The translations under genes were made by a program, and so were the position numbers. Positions 7,762 to 15,226 of a stretch of DNA of 64,000 bases are shown here, in pieces. Under the pieces are notes generated by a model. It was not told the DNA's origin. It saw nothing but the letters and a program-made list of their open reading frames with translations, and searched no databases. How positions within the stretch are numbered: the stretch's first letter is position 1; every line of letters starts with the position of its first letter. The stretch covers positions 1-64,000 of the forward strand of contig JBJKRL010000072.1 in the NCBI GenBank assembly GCA_046704745.1. Reading direction: 5' to 3'. Source of the stretch: CAWGGS01 sp046704745 (GTDB lineage Bacteria > Desulfobacterota > Desulfobulbia > Desulfobulbales > Desulfocapsaceae).

Positions 7762-9222
7762 ATGATCAATCCTGAAATTCGAATAATTCTGGTCTTTCTG
7801 ATTGCGCTTTTTTCCTCACTTTTTGTCCTGCCGAAACTGGGGCGAATCGCTCAGGCCATCGGCCTGTTGGACAAGCCCTCCACCACGAGAAAGGTTCATA
7901 AGATTCCCCGGCCTCTTGTCGGCGGCATTGGCATGGTGATTTCCGCCACCTTCGCCTCTCTTATCTTGATTCCGATCCCCGGATTGAGAGGCTTTTTCCT
8001 CGGACTGTCGGTTCTTCTTTTAATCGGTTTTTTAGACGATTTTAAAGAACTGGGTCACCAACAGAAATTTCTTGCCCAAATTGCGGCCGTGGCGCTTCTT
8101 ATCTATTTCAGCCATGTAGCGCTTGTGACCTTCGGGGATCTCCTCGGATTCGGACCAATCAATATCCCTGATATCTCGTTGTTGGTATGGATGGTTACCA
8201 TTTTCTGCGTTGTGGGAGTGATCAACTCGATCAATCTCATCGATGGTCTGGACGGCCTGGCCGGGGGGATCTCATTTATAGCCTTTATCACCTTTGCCCT
8301 TCATGCCCTGATAGCAGGGGACAGTACCTTGGCCCTTCTGAATCTGGCCTTTGCCGGAGCCGTCCTCGGTTTTCTCCGCTTCAACTGGTATCCGTCATCC
8401 ATCTTCATGGGAGATGCCGGCAGTCTCTGTCTCGGTTTTTCCCTTGCCTTTATCGCTTTGGCTTTGACCCAGGGACCCGATGCCCATGTAAGCCCCGTGG
8501 TACCTCTTCTGGTATTGGCAGTCCCTATCACCGATACGATTTCAGTGATGGGCAAACGCATATTGAGAGGCCAGAGCCCCTTTAAACCCGATCAATACCA
8601 TCTCCATCATATATTCATGCGCTATGGAATGGGAAGGGAACTGGCGGTAAAGGTGATTCTTGGCATCAGTGCCTTCTTATGTGGCATCAGCCTGTTGGGT
8701 CCCGTCTATAATCTTCCGGATTGGATTTTGTTTGCCGTTTTTCTCATATACTTCACAGTCTATTCGGTCTCCTCGTTTTTTGTCATATATATGATGCGGT
8801 TTAGCTTGACGTTTATGAAGAAACAGGAGGAGTCAAAAGGGGTTGGACATTGGGTTGTTCATTTTCTGAAAGGCCATAGGCCTTTCTTTCAGATTTTCCG
8901 TAAATCACCCCGGTATAGTGTGGAACTCGAACTTGTCTGTCAGGAAAGGGAGCGAAACCTGCAATTTTCCGGAAAGGTATTGAATATCTCAAGCGACGGT
9001 TTCATGGCTGCCATTCCGGATTTGGACTGCCTTCTTGACCGGGTCGTCGGCAAAATCACCTTCCCGCTCAATGGGGAAAGTCATTCCCTGGAGTTGCCTG
9101 CCGAGCATATCTGGTTCACCGAGCAGAGCGGAACCTATTTTCATGGTTTCAGATTCCGGGAATTCAGCGGTGAACAGGAACAGGTGGTTTTTAAGTTTCT
9201 CGTCAAGTTCAGGAAGAACTGA
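7762..9222 (+). CDS. WecA/MraY-type phosphosugar transferase with PilZ domain
   Basis: Integral membrane enzyme predicted to start glycan assembly by moving a sugar-1-phosphate from a UDP-sugar onto undecaprenyl phosphate. Residues 1-350 are a multi-pass PNPT domain with PRPLVGGIGM, the GFLDDFKEL aspartates, INLIDGLDGLAGG (about 156-168), MGDAGS (about 216-221) and HLHHIFMR. Residues about 378-486 form a cytosolic PilZ-like domain with both c-di-GMP-binding motifs: RKSPR (R380, R384) and NISSDG (408-413). Such a fusion would let c-di-GMP act directly on the committed step of polysaccharide synthesis. The usual family length is about 330-370 residues, so the extra domain is clear. No strong ribosome site precedes the ATG. 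Confidence 0.88.
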   Translation: MINPEIRIILVFLIALFSSLFVLPKLGRIAQAIGLLDKPSTTRKVHKIPRPLVGGIGMVISATFASLILIPIPGLRGFFLGLSVLLLIGFLDDFKELGHQQKFLAQIAAVALLIYFSHVALVTFGDLLGFGPINIPDISLLVWMVTIFCVVGVINSINLIDGLDGLAGGISFIAFITFALHALIAGDSTLALLNLAFAGAVLGFLRFNWYPSSIFMGDAGSLCLGFSLAFIALALTQGPDAHVSPVVPLLVLAVPITDTISVMGKRILRGQSPFKPDQYHLHHIFMRYGMGRELAVKVILGISAFLCGISLLGPVYNLPDWILFAVFLIYFTVYSVSSFFVIYMMRFSLTFMKKQEESKGVGHWVVHFLKGHRPFFQIFRKSPRYSVELELVCQERERNLQFSGKVLNISSDGFMAAIPDLDCLLDRVVGKITFPLNGESHSLELPAEHIWFTEQSGTYFHGFRFREFSGEQEQVVFKFLVKFRKN

Positions 9223-9417
9223 AAAGAGGACAATACGAAAGAACATCTCAAAAAAATTTTATAACGTTGGAAAAGCTTTCGTTGAAAGAACAGAGGGGTG
9301 GCCAAGGCAGGTTGAAGAACGTTCGTTGGTGATGACCATATCGAACAATACGTATCATTAACAAAAAATATTAAAGATTATAGTCATATACGGTATATTT
9401 CGCATATATGGAAGAAA

Positions 9418-9434
9418 TGTTCGGGATTCCGGAA
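9418..9434. promoter_or_regulatory. Palindromic upstream activator site, copy 2
   Basis: TGTTCGGGATTCCGGAA matches the site at 6367-6383 in 15 of 17 positions. It lies about 310 bases before a sigma-54-like promoter, long but feasible for an enhancer. Confidence 0.45.
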
Positions 9435-9737
9435 TAGTTTCGCAGCTTATTGTTTGACTCGAAAGAATTCGTCCAAAATTAGAGGTGTAAATCTCCCTTT
9501 TTGAGGGGGAGGATGTTATTGTATGACAGCCGGTGCATCAAGTGCTACGTCAAATAAAAGTATATTTGGTGCATCATGATCAGATTGATATAACTGATAG
9601 ATATGATGTTATATCCCGAAGCGACATGAAGAGCAGTCTGCGGATAATCTGGAAAACACATACACATTTGCAGATCCATGGATTTCAAGTCGGAGGATGT
9701 TTGATAAACATTATTTCGTCTTAATCTTTTTGGAATA

Positions 9738-9753
9738 TGGTATAATCATTGCA
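9738..9753 (+). promoter_or_regulatory. Candidate sigma-54 promoter, small secreted gene
   Basis: TGGTATAATCATTGCA has GG and GC ten bases apart and the full TTGCA -12 block; it deviates from TGGCAC at -24 (C to T). The predicted start near 9763 gives a leader of about 105 bases, nearly the same as at the PEP-CTERM gene. Confidence 0.55.
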
Positions 9754-9868
9754 ATAGTTTTACTAACGAGTTATGGGGCATGCATTACCATATAATATTA
9801 AAAGCAAAAATGAGAGAATTGAAAGCCGGGTAACATTAGGAATATGTTCTTTAATTTAGGAGACTGAA

Positions 9869-10297
9869 ATGAAAAAAATTGCAATTGCGTGTCTGTTGGT
9901 GCTGGTTACCTGTTCCATCGCATTTGCCGAATGGCTGGTCGATTTCCAGGATACATATGTCAAACAAGGAATTGATAAGGCCGTAGTCGTTGCTTTGAAA
10001 GGTGGAGCAAGCCCCAATCTGATCGTTGAGAACGGTTTACAGCTTCAGGGGCTGAACCCGGAGAACCTGGTTAAAGCTCTTTACTGTGCCGGCGTCAAGG
10101 GTCAGGATATCCGGGATGCTGCTGCAAAATGGAATATTTCGAAAATTATTATTGCCGCTGGATATAAGAAAAGCATTGCCGAATGTACCGGGGTGATTGC
10201 CGATAGTCAGGCGTATACACCTGTTGCAACCGGACCAAGTTTTGTAACGCCGTCGGGCGGACAGAGCGGTGGATATGCCAGTCCGTCGACTCCCTGA
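9869..10297 (+). CDS. Small secreted protein of unknown function
   Basis: Not recognised. A 142-residue exported protein with a clear signal peptide (MKKIAIACLLVLVTCSIAFAE, cleavage near 20). The mature part has a helical region with two cysteines (C73 and C101, ALYCAGVK and IAECTGV) that could form a disulfide, followed by a flexible Gly/Ser/Pro-rich tail. A good ribosome site (TAGGAGACTGAA) fixes the start. Its own sigma-54-like promoter and a strong terminator make it a monocistronic gene inside the exopolysaccharide locus, suggesting a matrix or envelope role (inference). Confidence 0.75.
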   Translation: MKKIAIACLLVLVTCSIAFAEWLVDFQDTYVKQGIDKAVVVALKGGASPNLIVENGLQLQGLNPENLVKALYCAGVKGQDIRDAAAKWNISKIIIAAGYKKSIAECTGVIADSQAYTPVATGPSFVTPSGGQSGGYASPSTP

Positions 10298-10709
10298 CAT
10301 TTTTACTGCCTGACCTTTTTAGTGGAAGCGTTGAATAAATAACTGCTGAAAGCGTATTCTGATCAGCCAATTCCAACAAGGCCAATCTGTAAGCTCCAGA
10401 TTGGCCTTGTTTTTTTGCTATTATTATCGATAATAGGAGTAGCTGCTTCTTTCTGACATGACTGACTCTGGAATTGAAGAGTTCGTTGTCCAGAAAGACT
10501 GCTTTACTATGATACTTGCTGGAGTCTAAAAACAATAAAAGAGAATCCGAATTAATTGCTATTGCTGGATTTTCTCTTGAATCCCGACTTGTTGATTTTT
10601 TGTAAAACGATTATATATAAAAAAAAGAGATTTTTTATCTCTGTTGTTTCGCATAGCTTCAAAATCAAATCTTAAGAAATTGCCTGGAGAGCAAAAAGGG
10701 GGAGGAGAT
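10298..10709. other. Intergenic region between secreted protein and OM barrel
   Basis: Contains the terminator at 10375-10416 and then AT-rich DNA. A possible promoter for the barrel gene is TTGATT / TATATA near 10592-10619 with a 16-base spacer; this is weak. No gene is seen. Confidence 0.45.
10375..10416 (+). terminator. Strong Rho-independent terminator
   Basis: A 15-bp perfect stem (10375-10389 with 10397-10411, 7-base loop) followed by a T-run. It ends transcription of the small secreted gene 78 bases earlier. Confidence 0.93.
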
Positions 10710-12131
10710 ATGAAACATCGAAGAATGGTTTATCTTTTTTCTGGGATTGCCGCCACCTATGGCCTGATACTTGTCGGCAGTGTCCAGGCAATGAACATCA
10801 ATACTCTGACTGTTGTCGCAGCAAATGAGGTTCAACCTGCTACGCAATCGGCATCCGCTCAGGATATGCCCATGGGGCAGAGCGCAAAAGGCCAGCCTTC
10901 TCTCTTACCTGAAAATGCCGGTGTGGTGAACGAGGAAAACGTATATGGAACCGAAGGAGGATATTTTCATCCGTACATCACAGCAGAAGAACAATGGACG
11001 GACAACCTCTATAATATCAAAACCAATAAGACCCACAGTTATATTACAACATTCTCACCAGGGATCTGGTTTTCCCTCCCGAGAAAAAAAGAAATCCCTA
11101 TCACCATCACGCCGCATAACTCCTCACCGGGAGGTTTGCAGCAGCAGCTGAAAAATGAAGAGGGAACAGACAGATATGTAGCATATGCCCTGGGAGGTCT
11201 TGATATTAAAAGGTATTCCGCCAATTCGGATCTCAACACCGTCGATGGGGTTTTAGAGGGTCTGTTCCGCTACAACTTGCGCGGCGGACTATCACTGCAG
11301 GCTCTCGACAGATTTACTCGTGGTGTAGATACCTTTGATATTGGGTCGTTCCCAGGAGCACAGATCCAGGAAGGAAAATACAAATCCAACATTGTCATGG
11401 CAACTGCGGATTGGCGGATGACGGAGAAGTTGCGGGCCAAACTTGATTATTCGAATTTCACCGTGAAATATGACGAAAATTTCGATGCATTTAAAGAACG
11501 TACGGATAATGCTCTCGATCTGTACGGTTATTATGTTTACAGTGAAAAGACCTCGTTTTTCATCGAGGATAAATATATTGATGTGGGCTACAACAGTGCC
11601 ACTGAAAATGATAATAAGCAAAACTTTATCTACGGCGGTATTGACTGGAAAAGCACAGAAAAGCTCTCTTTTATGGCGAAGGCCGGTTGGCAGACGAGGA
11701 ACTTCAATAACAACGGTACCGGGGTAAACAGACGAAACGATTACAATGGCCTGGCTGCCGACTTGCAAACGGTCTATAAGTATTCGGAAAAGACCAAACT
11801 TACCTGGGATTTATATAGAACAAACGAAGAAACAGACAGCACGGAAGCATCAGGGAAAACAGTCTTGGGGACAGCTTTTCAGTACAACCAGAAAATTACT
11901 GATAAAATTAGGGCAAACCTCGGAATCACATATGAAAACGCCAACTATAATCAGTTGATCACCCAAAAAAGAGATGATAAGACGTTTTTCGTTAAACCCT
12001 CGATTCAGTATCTATTCAAGGAGTGGCTGATGGGAGAGATATCGTATAGCTTCCAGAAGCGTAATTCATCTGATAACATTTTTAACTATCAGAGCAATAC
12101 AATCTTTGCCGATTTGAATTTCGCCCTTTAG
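10710..12131 (+). CDS. Outer-membrane beta-barrel protein of EPS locus
   Basis: 473-residue outer-membrane protein of the BBP2-like type commonly found in exopolysaccharide loci. An N-terminal signal sequence (MVYLFSGIAATYGLILVGSVQA) is followed by a polar linker and, from about residue 75, alternating amphipathic strands rich in Tyr, Asn, Asp and Lys (YHPYITAEEQWTDN-like start, ending FADLNFAL with a terminal hydrophobic residue). ATG 10710 is chosen over an upstream in-frame start because GGGGGAGGAG sits immediately before it. It may assist polysaccharide secretion or anchor it at the surface; a pore role is inferred from context only. Confidence 0.8.
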   Translation: MKHRRMVYLFSGIAATYGLILVGSVQAMNINTLTVVAANEVQPATQSASAQDMPMGQSAKGQPSLLPENAGVVNEENVYGTEGGYFHPYITAEEQWTDNLYNIKTNKTHSYITTFSPGIWFSLPRKKEIPITITPHNSSPGGLQQQLKNEEGTDRYVAYALGGLDIKRYSANSDLNTVDGVLEGLFRYNLRGGLSLQALDRFTRGVDTFDIGSFPGAQIQEGKYKSNIVMATADWRMTEKLRAKLDYSNFTVKYDENFDAFKERTDNALDLYGYYVYSEKTSFFIEDKYIDVGYNSATENDNKQNFIYGGIDWKSTEKLSFMAKAGWQTRNFNNNGTGVNRRNDYNGLAADLQTVYKYSEKTKLTWDLYRTNEETDSTEASGKTVLGTAFQYNQKITDKIRANLGITYENANYNQLITQKRDDKTFFVKPSIQYLFKEWLMGEISYSFQKRNSSDNIFNYQSNTIFADLNFAL

Positions 12132-12193
12132 GTTGTAAGTGTATGTCAAGGGAGGCACTATTTCAGCAAGTTATTTCAAGGTATTAAACATTC

Positions 12194-12982
12194 GTGAAAA
12201 AAACATTTTTTATTCTCTTTCTGTTATCGTTTTTCTTATTAAATAAATACAATGCCGTCGGACAGGATTATCTGGTGGGTCCCGGCGATGTGCTCAGCAT
12301 CAGTGTCTATGACAATCCGGATTTAAAGACGAAGGTGCGTGTTTCCAGCACCGGCACCATCGTCATGCCGTTGCTTGGTCAGGTTGACGTTAACAAGATG
12401 TCCGTTTCGTCGATAACGGCGAAAATAACCAGACTTCTGGCCAACGGATATATCGTCAATCCTCAGGTCAACGTCTTTATCGACGAATTCCGCAGTAAAA
12501 AGGTGGTTGTACTTGGCAATGTGAGAAATCCAGGGCTGATTGAATTGAACGGGCCGACCACCTTCCTCGAGTTGATCTCCAAAGCCGGTGGATTTGATAA
12601 GGATGCAGGTGATACCGCCACTATCAAAAGAAAGGTAAACGGCAAAACGGATGTCATCGTCATCAATCTCGTCTCGTTGGTCAAAGGCGGCGATATGACC
12701 CAGAATGTTCAGATCAACGATGAGGACACCATCTATGTCGCCAGTGCTGGAATGTGTTATGTCACAGGAGAGGTGCATAACCCTGGGACCTACCCCTGCG
12801 GAGAAGGAGCAACGGTTCTTAAATTGGTGGCTCTAGCCCACGGATTTACCGGCAAAGCTGCAAAATCCAGCGTCAATATTGTCAGAATGATCAACAATAA
12901 AAAGAAGGTCCTGGAAGATGTCAGCCTTGATACACCGGTAAAACACAATGATGTGATTGTCGTTCCCGAAAGTTTTTTCTGA
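12194..12982 (+). CDS. Wza-type polysaccharide export protein
   Basis: Periplasmic/outer-membrane export protein of 262 residues. After a hydrophobic signal (to about residue 22) comes the Poly_export domain (YLVGPGDVLSISVYDNPDL to about residue 95), then two SLBB domains starting at VVLGNVRNPG (about 113) and CYVTGEVHNPG (about 191). No lipobox cysteine is present, so unlike E. coli Wza it is probably not a lipoprotein and is shorter than the 379-residue Wza; this resembles export proteins of PEP-CTERM-type loci. The start is GTG. It is followed 38 bases later by the tyrosine kinase gene. Confidence 0.9.
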   Translation: MKKTFFILFLLSFFLLNKYNAVGQDYLVGPGDVLSISVYDNPDLKTKVRVSSTGTIVMPLLGQVDVNKMSVSSITAKITRLLANGYIVNPQVNVFIDEFRSKKVVVLGNVRNPGLIELNGPTTFLELISKAGGFDKDAGDTATIKRKVNGKTDVIVINLVSLVKGGDMTQNVQINDEDTIYVASAGMCYVTGEVHNPGTYPCGEGATVLKLVALAHGFTGKAAKSSVNIVRMINNKKKVLEDVSLDTPVKHNDVIVVPESFF

Positions 12983-13020
12983 CCCAATTCCTCTCCTTTC
13001 GTTTTATCGGTATAACACGG

Positions 13021-15210
13021 ATGCAGAATTATCAAACACAGGAACACACCTTTAATGAAGAGGTTGAGCAGGAGATTAATCTGCGTGACTATCTCTATAT
13101 TCTCAGCAAACGGAAAAACATCGTTTTTACCGTCCTTTGTGTCGTTTTTTTGCTCACGCTTATCATAACCTTTACTGCAACTCAGTTTTATACGTCATCT
13201 TCCGAGGTCCTCATAGAACGCAACCGTGGTTCTTCCGGTCTTGAAAATCAATACCTTGCATATGATCCAGATTTCCTCGATACCCAGACGGAAATTATTA
13301 AAAGTATGAAGGTGGCGAGAAGAGTTGTCGACAATTTAAAGCTTGATACTACGTATAGACAATATTTCCTCAAAAACAACAATAAATCTTCAGATGTTTT
13401 ATCAACGATTTGGTCCAATTTTATCGGTCTTTTTTATAAAACAAGCTTGAAAGGCAAAGACGCAGACGACACGGTGTCGGATGCAGATCTTATTGCCAAA
13501 CAAATTCTGCGGGAACTTGAGGTTAATCCGGTAAAAAATACCAGGATCGTCAACATAAGCTACAGCAATAGGTATCCGTTTCTGGCCAAGCTGATTACCG
13601 AAAATGTGGTAAAGGCCTACATTAACGAGTTGCTTGATATGAAGTTGACGAACAGCAGATACTCCTTGCAATGGATGACTGCCAAGGCCGACGAGGAGAG
13701 AAAGAAACTCGAGCAATCAGAAAAGACCATGCAGCAGTATATGCGGGCCAACGATCTGGTGACGGTAGAGAACAAGCTTGCCATTTATCCCCAGAAATTG
13801 ACTGAATTCAGCTCCCAGCTATCCAAAGCCCAGGCGGACAGGAAATCTTTGGAAGATGTGATGGAGCAGATAAAACAGGCCGGATCGAATATGCAACTCC
13901 TGGAGAATCTGCCTGTTTTTGCCGATAACGCGGTGTTGAAAGACCTGCGCGAGGCGATCTTCAAGGCCAGGCAACACATTCAGGAGCTGTCCAAAAAGTA
14001 CGGGAATAAGCATCCACTCATGATAAAAGCTCACGATGAGCTCGCCGAACTCCTTAACCAGCAGCGAACCGAGGTGAAAAGGGTCCTGGCTACAGCCGAG
14101 AGTTCGTATGATCTGGCCAAGTCCCAGGAGAGAAATCTACAGAACCTCTTGAATTCGACCAAAGATGAACTTCTCACCTTGAATGAGAAATTTATGCAGT
14201 ATTCGATCATGAAGCGTGATGTCGATGCCAATAGAGTGGTTTATGACGCCCTTACCGCCAGTATCAAAAAAGAAGGGGTGACGGAACAATCGCAAAACGT
14301 AACCGTCTGGGAGGTAAAAAATGCGGACATGCCGGAGAAGCCTGCAAAACCAAATAAAAAACGCAATTTGGCGCTTGGCCTGATTTTAGGTCTTTTAGGT
14401 GGTATTGGATGTGCTTTTTTCGTTGAATATCTGGATAATACGGTAAAATCAGAAAAGGATCTGGAAACGCGGTTCGGGGTAATCGTCCTCGGTACCGTTG
14501 AAGAATTGAAGACCCAGCAGGGTACTACGATTGAGTCTTATATCCTGCAGCAACCCTTATCGCCTATCGCCGAGAGTTACCGTCTGATCAGGTCAGGACT
14601 CCTGTTGTCATCAGCGGAACACCCACCGAAAACCATACTGGTTACCAGTATGGGGGCAAAAGAGGGAAAGACGACCACGTCGGTGAATGTTGCCAGAGTC
14701 CTCTGTCAGGGAGGAAAAAAGGTCCTGATCATTGATTGCGACCTGCGCAGACCAAGAGTGCATTCCATCTTTTCCATGGAAAATGAAAAAGGGCTCAGCA
14801 ATTTCCTGACCGGAAATAGTAAAGAGAATATTATCCACAAGGTTTCCGGAGAAGAGATTTATGTTATTACTTCAGGGCCGATTCCACCAAATCCAGCTGA
14901 GCTGGTGGGTTCCAACAAGCTCAAGGTCTTTATCGAGAAAATGACAGAGAGCTTTGATTTTATTATTCTCGACTCACCGCCGGTAGAGAGTGTTACCGAC
15001 AGTCTTGCCTTAACGCGGATTGTTGACGGAACTCTTGTAGTTGTACGAGCCGGAAAGACCACCTACGATATGCTGCAAAGCGGAATAAAGAAACTGACCG
15101 ATGTACACTGTCATTTTCTCGGTTTTGTTGTCAACGGGCAGAAAAAGGTTAAATCTCCCGGGGCCTACTATTCCGGGTACACGACCTATTATGCCAAGAG
15201 CGACGAATGA
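13021..15210 (+). CDS. Wzc-type chain-length regulator and BY-kinase
   Basis: Inner-membrane polysaccharide co-polymerase fused to a bacterial tyrosine kinase, 729 residues. The Wzz domain is bounded by membrane helices at about 38-60 and 448-467 with a long periplasmic coiled-coil part (about 215-400). The cytosolic kinase carries Walker A (GAKEGKTT, about 546-553), Walker A' (VLIIDCDLRRP, about 568) and Walker B (FIILDSPP, about 645), and ends in a tyrosine cluster (GAYYSGYTTYYAK) for autophosphorylation. It would control polymer length with Wza and Wzy encoded alongside. No clear ribosome site precedes ATG 13021. Confidence 0.93.
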   Translation: MQNYQTQEHTFNEEVEQEINLRDYLYILSKRKNIVFTVLCVVFLLTLIITFTATQFYTSSSEVLIERNRGSSGLENQYLAYDPDFLDTQTEIIKSMKVARRVVDNLKLDTTYRQYFLKNNNKSSDVLSTIWSNFIGLFYKTSLKGKDADDTVSDADLIAKQILRELEVNPVKNTRIVNISYSNRYPFLAKLITENVVKAYINELLDMKLTNSRYSLQWMTAKADEERKKLEQSEKTMQQYMRANDLVTVENKLAIYPQKLTEFSSQLSKAQADRKSLEDVMEQIKQAGSNMQLLENLPVFADNAVLKDLREAIFKARQHIQELSKKYGNKHPLMIKAHDELAELLNQQRTEVKRVLATAESSYDLAKSQERNLQNLLNSTKDELLTLNEKFMQYSIMKRDVDANRVVYDALTASIKKEGVTEQSQNVTVWEVKNADMPEKPAKPNKKRNLALGLILGLLGGIGCAFFVEYLDNTVKSEKDLETRFGVIVLGTVEELKTQQGTTIESYILQQPLSPIAESYRLIRSGLLLSSAEHPPKTILVTSMGAKEGKTTTSVNVARVLCQGGKKVLIIDCDLRRPRVHSIFSMENEKGLSNFLTGNSKENIIHKVSGEEIYVITSGPIPPNPAELVGSNKLKVFIEKMTESFDFIILDSPPVESVTDSLALTRIVDGTLVVVRAGKTTYDMLQSGIKKLTDVHCHFLGFVVNGQKKVKSPGAYYSGYTTYYAKSDE

Positions 15211-15226
15211 CCCTTCCCCCTGCTCT

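Larger units (their letters stand above)
9223..9868. other. Long intergenic region with sigma-54-type elements
   Basis: 646 bases without a supported gene. It holds a palindrome at 9418-9434 (copy 2 of the upstream activator-like site) and a sigma-54-like promoter at 9738-9753, both reading towards the small secreted protein. Short frames here lack a ribosome site and plausible protein composition. Confidence 0.5.
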
